Notes: generated by a model from the letters alone, not told the origin. A stretch of 64,000 nucleotides of DNA from Altererythrobacter sp. (GCA_016793865.1 JAEULJ010000001.1:913496-977495), one strand, 5' to 3'; positions 27,774 through 36,556 are shown, numbered from the stretch's first letter. Numbers and translations: made by a program.

Positions 27774-27964
27774 TCCTTTCCTTTGGGTGGGCGGCCGCGA
27801 CGGGCCGAGGGGCTGATGGCGGACGACATCCCGCGGGCCTCGAGCGCTTCCCTCAGCAGCATCTCGATCTCCGCATTCGCGCTGCGTAGCTCGGCCGAGG
27901 CCAGCCGCTCGACCGCCGCATAGACCGCGGGGTCGAGACGGAGGGGAAAGGCCTTCTTCTGCAT
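27770..27964 (-). CDS. Ribbon-helix-helix (Arc/MetJ-type) DNA-binding protein
   Basis: A 64-residue protein. The N-terminal half, KKAFPLRLDPAVYAAVERLA followed by NAEIEMLLREALEARG, fits a ribbon-helix-helix DNA-binding fold (beta strand FPLRL, then two helices). The C-terminal tail is basic (ARRGRPPKGKE). It sits 17 bases after the SPFH gene and overlaps the hydrolase gene. A 28-base near-palindrome (28905-28932) upstream of the operon is a natural candidate for its binding site, giving autoregulation (inference). Confidence 0.85.
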   Translation of the reverse strand: MQKKAFPLRLDPAVYAAVERLASAELRSANAEIEMLLREALEARGMSSAISPSARRGRPPKGKE

Positions 27965-27981
27965 CGCCGCGTCGCCAGTCG

Positions 27982-28890
27982 TTACTGGTAGAGCGTGCCG
28001 GCGTTGACCACGGGCTGCGCCTCGCGCTCGCCGCACAGCACCACCATCAGGTTCGAGACCATGGTGGCACGGCGCTCGTTGTCGAGATCGACGATCCCAT
28101 CCTGGCTCAGCTTGGTGAGCGCATCCTCGACCATGCCGACCGCGCCGATGACCAGCTTCGCCCGGGCCGCGATCACGGCCTCGGCCTGCTGGCGGCGCAG
28201 CATGGCGCTGGCGATTTCGGATGCATAGGCCAGGTGGGTGAGGCCCGCCTCGTCCACGATGATGCCCGCCACCTTCATCCGGTCGTTGAGTTCCTCGAGC
28301 AGCTCGTGGTTGACCAGGGCGCCGCTGCCTCGCAGCGTGACTTCCTCGCCATCGAAGTCGTCATAGGGGTGGCGCGATCCCACGGTCCGCAGCCCCGCCT
28401 CGATTTGGATACTGACGAAGGTCTTGTAATCGTCCACGTCGAAGCTTGCCTGCGCGGTATCGGCCACGCGCCAGACCACGTTGCAGGCGATCTCGATCGG
28501 ATTGCCGCGCAGCTCGTTGATCTTGACCCGTTCCGAATGGACGTTGTGCGCGCGGACGGACATCTTGCCGCGCATGATCCACGGCCACACCCAGCGCAGC
28601 CCCTCGCGCCGCTCGGTGCCCCGATATTCGCCGAACAGCGTGAGGACCGCGGCCTGGTTGGGCTGGATCATGAAGAAGCCGCAGGACACGAACAGGATCA
28701 GCACGAAAGCCGCGATCAGGGTGGCTACTATGAGGATCTGCCGACCGTTGTCGGCACCCGGCAGGCCGGCGATGGCGAGCCAGGCCGGCAGTACGACGAG
28801 CGCCAGCAGCAGGAGCAATAGCGGATAGCCGCTGACGCTGCTGCCAGCGTGTTCGCGGCTGGTTTTCATCCCCTTGAGTTCGATCGACAC
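27982..28890 (-). CDS. SPFH/band-7 domain membrane protein
   Basis: A 302-residue stomatin/prohibitin-family protein. The GTG at 28890 is chosen because AAGGAGG lies just upstream; it starts MSIELKGMKTSRE. Two adjacent hydrophobic segments at about residues 22-75 anchor it. The SPFH domain follows (FMIQPNQAAVLTLFGEY and GNPIEIACNVVWRVADTAQA), then an Ala/Glu-rich helical region of the kind that oligomerises in the family. Such proteins form large membrane rings that organise or protect other membrane proteins. It is the first gene of an operon with an RHH protein, a periplasmic hydrolase and a small membrane protein. Confidence 0.9.
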   Translation of the reverse strand: MSIELKGMKTSREHAGSSVSGYPLLLLLLALVVLPAWLAIAGLPGADNGRQILIVATLIAAFVLILFVSCGFFMIQPNQAAVLTLFGEYRGTERREGLRWVWPWIMRGKMSVRAHNVHSERVKINELRGNPIEIACNVVWRVADTAQASFDVDDYKTFVSIQIEAGLRTVGSRHPYDDFDGEEVTLRGSGALVNHELLEELNDRMKVAGIIVDEAGLTHLAYASEIASAMLRRQQAEAVIAARAKLVIGAVGMVEDALTKLSQDGIVDLDNERRATMVSNLMVVLCGEREAQPVVNAGTLYQ

Positions 28891-28904
28891 GCCACACCTC
28901 CTTC

Positions 28905-28932
28905 GATATAATGATGATATCATATTTATATC
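28905..28932 (-). promoter_or_regulatory. 28-base AT-rich near-palindrome upstream of the SPFH-RHH operon
   Basis: The outer arms GATATA/TATATC and the centre ATGATATCAT (28914-28923) share one symmetry axis; 24 of 28 positions are symmetric. It lies 15-42 bases upstream of the SPFH start codon, within very GC-rich DNA, so it stands out sharply. It probably overlaps the promoter and acts as an operator. The ribbon-helix-helix protein coded two genes along is the obvious ligand, but this is inference. Confidence 0.65.
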
Positions 28933-28946
28933 GGATTCGCCGCCGG

Positions 28947-30719
28947 TCAAGCGGATTCGATTTCCTTCAGGAATCTCGCGCCATACGCCTCAAGCTTGCG
29001 CGCGCCCACGCCGGGCAGGGCGCCCAGCGCGGCGAGCGTGCCGGGCCGCGCCTCGGCCATCGCGCGCAGGGTCGAATCGTGGAAGATAACATAGGGCGGC
29101 ACGCCTGCCTCCTGCGCCAGCTCGCGGCGCAGCGCGCGCAGCGCGTCGAACAGCGGATCGCCAACGGGGTTTTCCGATGCGCGCTCGCGCCGGCTGCCGC
29201 GCCGGGGAGGGATGACGATCTCGACCGCCTCGCCGCCGGTCAGGATGGCGCGGGCACCGCCGCCCAGCGCCAGCCCGCCGTGCGCGTCGGCCACGAGCAC
29301 GCCGCGCGCCTGGAGCGCCCGGGCCAGCGGCTGGAGCAGCGGCGCCTCCTCCGCCCCGACGATGCCGAACACGCTGAGCTGGTCGTGTCCGCGGCGGCGG
29401 ATGCGCTCGTCATCGGCCCCGGTCAGCACCTTGGCCAGATGCCCCGCGCCAAAGCTCTGCCCCGTGCGCCAGGCGGCGCTGAGCAGCTTCCTCGCCAGTT
29501 CGGTGGCGTCGATCACGCCGGGTTTTTCCAGGCAGTTGTCGCAGTTGCCGCATTCCGCCGGCGGTTCTTCGCCGAAGTGCCTCAGCAGCACGGCTCGGCG
29601 GCACCCGGGTGTTTCCACCAGCGCGGCGAGCGCGTCGAGCCTGGCGCGCTCGCCGGCACGGCGGTCCTCCGGCACTTCGGAAAGGCGCTGGCGCGCGGTC
29701 GCGAAGTCGCTCGCGCTCCACAACAGCACTGCCTCGGCCGCATCGCCGTCGCGCCCCGCGCGGCCGGTTTCCTGGTAATAGGCCTCGATCGATTTGGGCA
29801 CGCCGGCATGGGCGACGAAACGCACGTCCGGCTTGTCGATGCCCATGCCGAAGGCGATCGTGGCCACCACCACCATATCCTCGCTGGCGACAAAGGCGGC
29901 CTGGTTGGCGGCGCGCACCTCGGGCGGGAGCCCGGCGTGATAGGGGCGCACCTCGCGCCCGGTGGCGGCGGCGAGCTGGCCGGCCAGCCGCTCGGTCTTG
30001 GCCCGCGTCGGCGCATAGACGATACCGGGCCCGGGCCGCGTCGCCATGAGCTGCGCGATCTGGCGCGCGGCGTTGTCGCGCGGGCGCATGGCATAGCGGA
30101 TGTTGGGACGGTCGAAGCCTGCCAGCACCAGGCCATCCCCGGGGATGCCGAGCTGCGCCATCACATCCGCGCGCGTCTGGCGATCGGCGGTGGCCGTGAG
30201 CGCGAGCCGGGGCACGCCCGGAAACGCCTCCATCAACGGCCGGAGCTGGCGATAATCGGGGCGGAAATCGTGTCCCCATTCGGACACGCAATGCGCCTCG
30301 TCGATGGCGAACAGGTTGAGCGGCGCCTCTGCCAGCAGAGCGCGGAAGCCCGGCTGGCTGGCCCGCTCGGGCGCCACATAGAGGAGGTCCAGCGCCCCGG
30401 CGCGGAACGCCTCGATGGTATCGCGCCAGTCCTCGTCCACGCTGGTCAGCGTGGCGGCGCGGATGCCGTTGGCGCGCGCGGAGCGAAGCTGGTCGTGCAT
30501 CAGCGCGATCAGCGGGCTCACCACCACGCAGGTGCCCGGCAGCATCGCGGCGGGTAGCTGGTAGGTGAGCGACTTGCCGGCCCCGGTCGGCATGACCGCC
30601 AGCGTGGACCGGCCCGCCAGCACGCGCCCCATCACGTCGGCCTGGCGCCCGCGGAAATCGTCGAAGCCGAACAGCCGCCTCAGCGCGCCACGGGCTTCCT
30701 CGAGGGGCGGGGTCGTCAT
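28947..30719 (-). CDS. recQ: ATP-dependent DNA helicase RecQ
   Basis: A 590-residue 3'-to-5' helicase for recombination and fork repair. It shows Walker A MPTGAGKSLTYQLPA, the DEAH box FAIDEAHCVSEWGHDFRPDY, motif III LALTATAD, motif V MGIDKPDVRFV and motif VI YYQETGRAGRDG. The zinc-binding RQC cysteines are at CRRAVLLRHF and CGNCDNC, and a C-terminal HRDC domain is present (DALRALRRELAQEAGVPPYV). The start MTTPPLEEARGALRRLFGF at 30719 matches the family N-terminus; length is normal. Confidence 0.96.
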   Translation of the reverse strand: MTTPPLEEARGALRRLFGFDDFRGRQADVMGRVLAGRSTLAVMPTGAGKSLTYQLPAAMLPGTCVVVSPLIALMHDQLRSARANGIRAATLTSVDEDWRDTIEAFRAGALDLLYVAPERASQPGFRALLAEAPLNLFAIDEAHCVSEWGHDFRPDYRQLRPLMEAFPGVPRLALTATADRQTRADVMAQLGIPGDGLVLAGFDRPNIRYAMRPRDNAARQIAQLMATRPGPGIVYAPTRAKTERLAGQLAAATGREVRPYHAGLPPEVRAANQAAFVASEDMVVVATIAFGMGIDKPDVRFVAHAGVPKSIEAYYQETGRAGRDGDAAEAVLLWSASDFATARQRLSEVPEDRRAGERARLDALAALVETPGCRRAVLLRHFGEEPPAECGNCDNCLEKPGVIDATELARKLLSAAWRTGQSFGAGHLAKVLTGADDERIRRRGHDQLSVFGIVGAEEAPLLQPLARALQARGVLVADAHGGLALGGGARAILTGGEAVEIVIPPRRGSRRERASENPVGDPLFDALRALRRELAQEAGVPPYVIFHDSTLRAMAEARPGTLAALGALPGVGARKLEAYGARFLKEIESA

Positions 30720-30832
30720 GCCGCCCGCCTTGGCAGGGCGCCGGGGCCGGGGGAACCGCCGCCGCGCCGTTTTCCCTTGGCCCGTGCGCCGGCGTGTGAT
30801 TACTGGCGACATACCTGCCAGGAGAGATTGCC

Positions 30833-31147
30833 ATGACCATTCGCACCGCCCTGATCCTCGCCGCCCCGCTCGCGCTCGCGCTTACAGGGTGCGGCCGTTC
30901 GGACAGCGCCTCCAGCGAAGCCCAGGCCGACACGGTGGAAATTCCCGCGAACGAGGCGCTGGCGCCCGTTACCGATGCTCCGGTCGCCGATCCGAACGCC
31001 AATGCCGCGCTTCCCACCGATACGGCCACGCCGGATCTGACGGAGGAGCAGAAGATCCAGGCCGCCGGCGACGATGCGGCAGACACCGCCGCCGCCGCGG
31101 CCGATGCGATGAACGAGACCGCCGGCAAGCAGACGGAAGGCCAGTAG
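30833..31147 (+). CDS. Small Ala/Asp-rich lipoprotein
   Basis: A 104-residue predicted lipoprotein with lipobox LALTGC at Cys20 and a ribosome binding site CAGGAGAG. The mature part is hydrophilic and Ala/Asp/Thr/Glu-rich without a fold I recognise (for example DDAADTAAAAADAMNETAG). It is divergent from recQ and followed two bases later by a second tiny lipoprotein gene and then an acyl-CoA dehydrogenase. No function can be assigned. Confidence 0.75.
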   Translation: MTIRTALILAAPLALALTGCGRSDSASSEAQADTVEIPANEALAPVTDAPVADPNANAALPTDTATPDLTEEQKIQAAGDDAADTAAAAADAMNETAGKQTEGQ

Positions 31148-31149
31148 GG

Positions 31150-31353
31150 ATGCGGACGGCGCTGCTGGCGGTGCTGACGCTGCTGGCGACGACCACGGCC
31201 TGCTCCGCCTCCGATGAAGATGCCGCGCCGCCCGTCACCGCCGACGAGCGACGCGCCCTGGCCGAGGCGCGGGAAATGATCCCGGGGGACGAGCTGCCCG
31301 CAACCGCGACCCCCACCGCCACCACTGCGGCTGGCGAGGGTGGCCAGCCATGA
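31150..31353 (+). CDS. Very small lipoprotein
   Basis: A 67-residue predicted lipoprotein: MRTALLAVLTLLATTTAC gives a lipobox at Cys18, followed by a short acidic mature part. Its start lies two bases after the stop of the preceding lipoprotein gene, and its stop overlaps the acyl-CoA dehydrogenase start (ATGA), so it sits in an operon with both. Function unknown. Confidence 0.62.
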   Translation: MRTALLAVLTLLATTTACSASDEDAAPPVTADERRALAEAREMIPGDELPATATPTATTAAGEGGQP

Positions 31354-32528
31354 CCGCGCAGGGAATGGACACCGAAAGCTTCGAGCAGTTCCTCGACCAG
31401 CTCGACCGCTATGTCCGCACCCGGCTGATCCCGGCCGAGCGCGAGACCATCGAGGGCGACGCGGTCCCGCCCGCCATCCTGGCCGAAATGCGCGAGATGG
31501 GGCTGTTCGGGCTGACCGTGCCGGAGGAATTCGGCGGATCGGGCCTCAGCACCAGCCAATATGCCCGCGTGGTCCGCACGATGGCCTATGCCGCGCCCGC
31601 TTTCCGCTCGATCTTCTCGATCAACGCGGGGATGTTCAACTCCGCGATCAGGAATGGCGGTACCCCGGCGCAGCAGGCCGAATGGTGGCCGCGCAGCGCA
31701 GCGGGCGAGATCGCCTGCTTCGGCCTGACCGAGCCGGGCAGCGGGTCCGACAGCGCCGCGATGCGGACCACCGCCCGCCCCGATCCTTCGGGCAACGGCT
31801 GGATATTGAACGGAACCAAGCGGTATATCACCAATGCGCCGGAGGCTTCGGTCGCGCTCGTCATGGCGCGCACAGAGAAGGAGAACCTGCCGCGCAACGC
31901 CCATGTCAGCGCCTTTCTGGTGCCGATGGACGCGCCCGGCGTCTCGACCGGCAGCCCCGACCGGAAGATGGGCCAGGCGGGCGCGCATATCGCCGACGTG
32001 ATCCTGGAGGACGTGCACGTCCCGGGCGAGGCGCTGCTGGGCGGGGAGACGGGCAAGGGTTTCGTCTTCGCGATGAAGAGCCTCGATGCCGGGCGCATCT
32101 CGGTGGGCGCCGCCTCCACCGGCTATGCCCGCCGCGCGCTCGACAGCGTGCTGCGCTATGCCACCGAGCGCAAGGCGTTCGGCGAGCCGATCGGAAACTT
32201 CCAGCTCATCCAGGCCATGCTGGCGGACAGCGAGACCGAGATCTACGCTGCGGAATGCATGATGGCGGATGTCACCGCGCGCGCCGACCGGGGGGAGGAC
32301 ATCCTCGTCAAGGCCGCCGCCTTCAAGGTCTTCGCCTCCGAGATGTGCGGCCGCGTGGTGGACCGTGTGGTGCAGATCTACGGCGGTGCGGGCTATCTCG
32401 CCGAATATGACGCGGAGCGCTTCTTCCGCGACGCCCGCATCTACCGGATCTACGAGGGCACCACGCAGATCCTCCAGCTCCAGATCGCCAAGCACACCCT
32501 GCGCGCCTTCGTAGCGGCGGGCATCTGA
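31350..32528 (+). CDS. Acyl-CoA dehydrogenase
   Basis: A 392-residue FAD flavoprotein that introduces the 2,3 double bond into an acyl-CoA during beta-oxidation or amino-acid breakdown. It shows the typical CFGLTEPGSGSDSAAMRTTA and GTKRYITNAPEASVALV stretches, RISVGAASTGYARRALD, and the catalytic Glu in IYRIYEGTTQILQLQIA. Length and motifs match the short/medium-chain group. It starts inside the stop codon of a small lipoprotein gene. A thiolase follows 211 bases later on the same strand, consistent with beta-oxidation. Confidence 0.93.
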   Translation: MTAQGMDTESFEQFLDQLDRYVRTRLIPAERETIEGDAVPPAILAEMREMGLFGLTVPEEFGGSGLSTSQYARVVRTMAYAAPAFRSIFSINAGMFNSAIRNGGTPAQQAEWWPRSAAGEIACFGLTEPGSGSDSAAMRTTARPDPSGNGWILNGTKRYITNAPEASVALVMARTEKENLPRNAHVSAFLVPMDAPGVSTGSPDRKMGQAGAHIADVILEDVHVPGEALLGGETGKGFVFAMKSLDAGRISVGAASTGYARRALDSVLRYATERKAFGEPIGNFQLIQAMLADSETEIYAAECMMADVTARADRGEDILVKAAAFKVFASEMCGRVVDRVVQIYGGAGYLAEYDAERFFRDARIYRIYEGTTQILQLQIAKHTLRAFVAAGI

Positions 32529-32553
32529 TCCACCCGCCCATCCGGCCCGCTTG

Positions 32554-32575
32554 CCGCGATCGGGCCGGATCGCGG
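32554..32575 (+). terminator. Possible stem-loop terminator after the acyl-CoA dehydrogenase
   Basis: CCGCGATC and GATCGCGG form a perfect 8-base-pair stem around a 6-base loop, 25 bases after the stop codon. A short TTTT appears about ten bases later. It may end the transcript before the thiolase gene. Confidence 0.4.
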
Positions 32576-32739
32576 CGCACAAACCCTTTTCCTACACCCC
32601 CGCCGCTGTGCCATGTCCGGGGGATGACCTGCATCTTCCACCCCTCGCGCGCGGATTTCGGCCCCCCGCGCGGTGCCCGCTTTTCTTTCCCTGGACCGTG
32701 TAACAGGCGGTCCATGTCTTCAGGTTGGAGGCACCAGAC

Positions 32740-33963
32740 ATGAACGAATCGGGTTCGCGCCGAGTCGCCATCTGTTCTCCGCTGCGCACGCCGGTCGGGC
32801 GCTTTCTCGGCGCGCTCGCGCCACTCGAGGCCGGCCCTCTCGGTGCGATCATCATCAAGGCACTGGTCGAACGCAGCGGCATCGATCCTTCGCGCGTGGA
32901 CGATGTGGTGTTCAGCCAGGGCTATGGCAGCGGCGAGGCGCCCGCCATCGGCCGCTGGAGCTGGCTGGCGGCGGGAATGCCGATCGAGACGCCCGGCTTC
33001 CAGCTCGACCGGCGCTGCGGCTCCGGTCTCCAGGCCGTGGCGACCGCCGCCATGATGGTCCAGACCGGCGTCGCCGACTGCGTGCTCGCCGGCGGTGTCG
33101 AGAGCATGAGCAACGTCGAGCACTACACCACCCACGCCAGGCACGGCGCGCGGATGGGAGATATGGTGCTGTGGGACCGGCTCAGCCGGGGCCGGGCGAT
33201 GAGCCAGCCGGAGGAGCGCTTCGGCGTGATTACCGGCATGATCGAGACCGCCGAGAACCTGGCGATGGATTACGGCATCACGCGCGAAGAATCCGACGCC
33301 CTCGCCGTCCGCTCGCATCGGAACGCCGCGCAAGCGTGGGACGAGAGGCGGTTCGATGCCCAACTGGTGCCGGTCGAGATACCGCAGAAGCGGGGGCAAC
33401 CGCTTGTGGTCGCACGGGACGAGGGTTTTCGCGCCGACGCCGGAATGGAGAGCCTCGGGGCGCTGAGGCCGCTGGAGGGCGGCGTGGTGACCGCCGGCAA
33501 TGCCAGCCAGCAGAGCGATGCCGCCGCCGCCTGCCTGGTGGTGGCCGAGGACAGGCTCGCCGAGCTGGGGCTGGAGCCGATGCTGTGGTTCACCGGCTGG
33601 AGCGCGGCGGGTTGCGAGCCGAGCCGCATGGGCATCGGCCCCGTGCCCGCGGTGGACCGGCTGTTCCTGCGGACGGGGCTGGACTGGGACGATATCGGGC
33701 TGGTCGAGCTCAACGAAGCCTTCGCCCCGCAGGTGCTGGCGGTGCTCAGGGGCTGGGGCTGGAGCGCGGACGACAGCCGCCGTGACATCCTCAACGTCAA
33801 CGGCTCGGGCATCAGCCTGGGCCATCCCATCGGCGCGACCGGCATCCGCATCCTCGCCGACATGGCGCATGAGATGCATCGGCGGCAGGTGCGCTACGGG
33901 CTGGAGACCATGTGTATCGCCGGCGGGCAGGGCATGGCGGCGGTGTTCGAGCGGGCGGCGTGA
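32740..33963 (+). CDS. Acetyl-CoA acyltransferase (thiolase)
   Basis: A 407-residue thiolase catalysing the last step of beta-oxidation, or the reverse condensation. The ATG at 32740 is preceded by TTGGAGGCACC. The nucleophilic Cys is in FQLDRRCGSGLQAVATAA, and LVELNEAFAPQVLAVLRG, NVNGSGISLGHPIGATG and CIAGGQGMA supply the remaining active-site residues. It is classed in the PaaJ/FadA-like degradative group rather than as a certain biosynthetic enzyme. The upstream acyl-CoA dehydrogenase is a likely functional partner. Confidence 0.93.
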   Translation: MNESGSRRVAICSPLRTPVGRFLGALAPLEAGPLGAIIIKALVERSGIDPSRVDDVVFSQGYGSGEAPAIGRWSWLAAGMPIETPGFQLDRRCGSGLQAVATAAMMVQTGVADCVLAGGVESMSNVEHYTTHARHGARMGDMVLWDRLSRGRAMSQPEERFGVITGMIETAENLAMDYGITREESDALAVRSHRNAAQAWDERRFDAQLVPVEIPQKRGQPLVVARDEGFRADAGMESLGALRPLEGGVVTAGNASQQSDAAAACLVVAEDRLAELGLEPMLWFTGWSAAGCEPSRMGIGPVPAVDRLFLRTGLDWDDIGLVELNEAFAPQVLAVLRGWGWSADDSRRDILNVNGSGISLGHPIGATGIRILADMAHEMHRRQVRYGLETMCIAGGQGMAAVFERAA

Positions 33964-34057
33964 CGGACGCGCGGGTCGTCGGCATCGACCGGCCGACGTT
34001 CGCGGGACCGGCCCGATCAATCGCCGCCGAACGGCAGCCCGGCTTCAGCGCGATGTG

Positions 34058-34825
34058 TCAGCCATCGAAGGGAGCCAGTGGCTTCACCACGCCGAACCGC
34101 TCCTTCTTCGGCTTGCCCTTGAGCGCCGGGAAATCGAGCTCCGGCGGCTCGACGGCGGTGTCGGGCAGGCGGTCGAGCAGGTCGCGCACCAGTGTCAGCC
34201 GGCCGCGACGCTGGTCGTTGAAATCGACCACCGTCCAGGGCGCCCATGCGCTGTGCGTGGCCGCGAGCATCGCCTCGCGCGCTGCGGTGTAGTCGTCGTA
34301 AAGTGCCCGCGCCGCGAGGTCCACGGGCGACAGCTTCCAGCGCTTGAGCGGATCGTCGTAGCGTTCGCGCAGCCGCTCCTCCTGCCGCGCCTGATCGGCG
34401 GCGAGCCAGTATTTGAACAGCACGATCCCGTCGTCGGTCAGCATCTTCTCGAATGCCGGCGCCTGCGCGAGAAAGGCGGCGACCTGCGACTCGTCGGCAA
34501 AGCCCATGACCCGCTCCACCCCGGCGCGGTTGTACCAGCTTCGATCGAACAGCACGATCTCGCCCGCGGCGGGCAGATGCGGGACGTAGCGCTGGAAGTA
34601 CCACTGGCTGCGCTCCGTCTCGCTCGGCGAGGACAGCGCCACCACGCGGCACTGGCGCGGGTTCAGCCGACCCTGGATAGCGGCAATGGCGCCCCCCTTG
34701 CCGGCTGTGTCGCGTCCTTCGAACAGCACCACGATCCGCTGGCGGGTCGCCGCGGCCCAGCGCGCCATCGCGACCAGTTCCTCCTGCATCGGATCGAGCG
34801 CTTCCTCGTACTGCTTGCGCTTCAT
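34058..34825 (-). CDS. ppk2: Polyphosphate kinase 2
   Basis: A 255-residue PPK2-family kinase that transfers phosphate between polyphosphate and nucleoside diphosphates. Walker A is in VVLFEGRDTAGKGGAIAA and the lid and Walker B region is EIVLFDRSWYNRAGVERVMGF; DDPLKRWKLSPVDLAARALY is typical of class I PPK2. The start MKRKQYEEALDP at 34825 lies on the opposite strand to phhA, and the two genes diverge with only 51 bases between starts. Length is normal for a single-domain PPK2. Confidence 0.94.
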   Translation of the reverse strand: MKRKQYEEALDPMQEELVAMARWAAATRQRIVVLFEGRDTAGKGGAIAAIQGRLNPRQCRVVALSSPSETERSQWYFQRYVPHLPAAGEIVLFDRSWYNRAGVERVMGFADESQVAAFLAQAPAFEKMLTDDGIVLFKYWLAADQARQEERLRERYDDPLKRWKLSPVDLAARALYDDYTAAREAMLAATHSAWAPWTVVDFNDQRRGRLTLVRDLLDRLPDTAVEPPELDFPALKGKPKKERFGVVKPLAPFDG

Positions 34826-34876
34826 CTTGGAGCCTCTCGTTTGTGTCCCCTGCCTGGGAGTGCTATTCGGTCGCTC

Positions 34877-35833
34877 ATGCCCACGCCAGCCCCAGCCTTC
34901 GCACGCGCCGATCCGGATGTCGATTTCACGCGCCTGCCGGCAATGACGGGGGACGTCTTCACCGCCCCGCTGAAGCGCCCTGCCCATGTCGGCGATGACT
35001 GGCTGGAGCCGCGGCAGACCGCCTATTCGAGCGAGGAGCACGCGATCTGGAACGATCTGCTCGAACGCCAGATGGATGTGCTGCCCGGCCGCGCGGCGAG
35101 CGCGTTCATGGCGGGGTTGCAGAAGCTCAGCCTGAATCGCGGGGGGGTGCCCGAATTCGGGCGGCTCAGCGAGGATCTCGGCCATCTCACCGGGTGGAGC
35201 GTGGTGCCGGTCCCGATGCTGATCCCCGATCACGTGTTCTTCTGGCACCTCGCCAACCGGCGCTTCCCGGCGGGCAATTTCATCCGCACGCGCGAGACCT
35301 TCGACTATATCCAGGAACCCGACGTCTTCCATGACGTGTTCGGCCACGTTCCCATGCTGACCGACCCGGTCTATGCCGATTACATGCAGGAATACGGCCG
35401 CGCCGGATGGAAGGCGATGCGCTTCAACCGGCTCAAGGCGCTTGGCGCACTCTACTGGTACACCGTCGAATTCGGGCTGATCCAGGAGGCGGACGGGATC
35501 AAGGCCTATGGCGCGGGCATCCTGTCCGGCCCGACCGAGGCGACCTATGCGATCGAGGCGAGCAGCCCGAACCGCATCATGCTCAATGTCGACCGGGTGA
35601 TGCGCACCGATTACGTGATCGACGATCTGCAGCCGACCTATTTCGTGATCGAGAGTTTCGCCGATCTCTATCATCAGACGGTGGAGCGCGATTTCGAGCG
35701 GCTCTATCGCAGCCTGCCGCCCGGCTTCACCTATGCCAACAGCGCGGTGATCGACATTGACGATGTGCTCAACCGCGGGACGCAGGAATATCTCCTGCGC
35801 GGCGGGCGCGGCAGCGCGGCCGTGCCGACCTGA
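34877..35833 (+). CDS. phhA: Phenylalanine 4-monooxygenase
   Basis: A 318-residue aromatic amino acid hydroxylase converting phenylalanine to tyrosine with tetrahydropterin and oxygen. The iron ligands sit in YIQEPDVFHDVFGHVPML (two His) with the Glu in YWYTVEFGLIQE. The start is at the ATG at 34877. There is no regulatory ACT domain, as usual in bacteria. The gene ends in a strong bidirectional terminator. No pterin-recycling dehydratase is next to it. Confidence 0.95.
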   Translation: MPTPAPAFARADPDVDFTRLPAMTGDVFTAPLKRPAHVGDDWLEPRQTAYSSEEHAIWNDLLERQMDVLPGRAASAFMAGLQKLSLNRGGVPEFGRLSEDLGHLTGWSVVPVPMLIPDHVFFWHLANRRFPAGNFIRTRETFDYIQEPDVFHDVFGHVPMLTDPVYADYMQEYGRAGWKAMRFNRLKALGALYWYTVEFGLIQEADGIKAYGAGILSGPTEATYAIEASSPNRIMLNVDRVMRTDYVIDDLQPTYFVIESFADLYHQTVERDFERLYRSLPPGFTYANSAVIDIDDVLNRGTQEYLLRGGRGSAAVPT

Positions 35834-35865
35834 TCCTTTCCCTTACGGGCACCAAGCGCCCAAGG

Positions 35866-35899
35866 AAAAACGGCCCCGGATCGCTCCGGGGCCGTTTCG
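35866..35899 (+). terminator. Bidirectional intrinsic terminator between phhA and a lipoprotein gene
   Basis: ACGGCCCCGGA and TCCGGGGCCGT form a perfect 11-base-pair stem with a 4-base loop. AAAAA precedes it and TTTC follows it, so it can stop transcription from phhA on the plus strand and from the lipoprotein gene on the minus strand. Confidence 0.88.
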
Positions 35900-35917
35900 T
35901 CTTGCGCCAGTGCGCAA

Positions 35918-36205
35918 TCAGGTCGCGCTGGGCGTCGCGCCGGCGGTGGCATGGTCGTCGGCCTTGTCGGCCGCCTCGCCCTGCTTCTCCATCGTGTCGG
36001 CCTTGTCTTCGGCCATCTTCGTGGCGGCATCGGACTGCGCATCGGTCATGGTGCCGGCGGCTTCCGAAGCCTCGGCCTGGGCGTTGACGGCTTCGGCCTG
36101 GGCCTCGCCGGCATCCTCCATCGCGTTTTCCTTTGGGCCGTCGCAGGCGGCGAGGCCAAAGCTGAGCGCGGCGGCCAGCATCGAGGTTTTGATAATCGTC
36201 TTCAT
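35918..36205 (-). CDS. Small Ala/Glu-rich lipoprotein
   Basis: A 95-residue predicted lipoprotein with lipobox GLAAC at Cys21 in MKTIIKTSMLAAALSFGLAA followed by C. The mature part is an almost uninterrupted run of Ala, Glu, Asp, Lys and Met (for example EAQAEAVNAQAEASEAAG) predicted to be one long amphipathic helix, somewhat like Lpp-type lipoproteins. In composition it resembles the lipoprotein at 30833-31147. It shares the terminator with phhA. Function unknown. Confidence 0.75.
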   Translation of the reverse strand: MKTIIKTSMLAAALSFGLAACDGPKENAMEDAGEAQAEAVNAQAEASEAAGTMTDAQSDAATKMAEDKADTMEKQGEAADKADDHATAGATPSAT

Positions 36206-36271
36206 GGCATTTCCCCTAGTCGTAAATGACGGTTGCGGTTGTCCCGCGAGTCCGCCGGGTTGTTGAACAGT

Positions 36272-36556
36272 TTAAGTCTTGCGGCCATTCAACTGCGCGA
36301 GCGCAGCATTGGTTGCGACGATGGCGAACAGGCCGCCGAGCACGCTCCAGAGCAATTGGGCAGCGCTTACGCCGAGCAACAGCGGCACCCCGCCCACCAG
36401 CAGGGCACCGGCAATCGCTCCTACCACGCCGGCACCTGCGCAGACCGCCGTCCCGCCGCGCAGGTCGCGATCCAACACGATGGCCGCGAGCCATCCAAGG
36501 ATGGAGCCGACGACGGAAACGATCAGAAGTCCCATGAGTGCGATCTGGCCTGCCAA
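36272..36556 (-). CDS. Small membrane protein, GlsB/YeaQ-like
   Basis: A 94-residue protein with three hydrophobic helices and glycine-rich turns (GAGVVGAIAGALLVGG). The layout resembles the GlsB/YeaQ/YmgE group of stress-associated small membrane proteins, but similarity is only in pattern, so the call is tentative. The start is uncertain between the methionine at 36556 and one seven codons later. Confidence 0.6.
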   Translation of the reverse strand: MAGQIALMGLLIVSVVGSILGWLAAIVLDRDLRGGTAVCAGAGVVGAIAGALLVGGVPLLLGVSAAQLLWSVLGGLFAIVATNAALAQLNGRKT

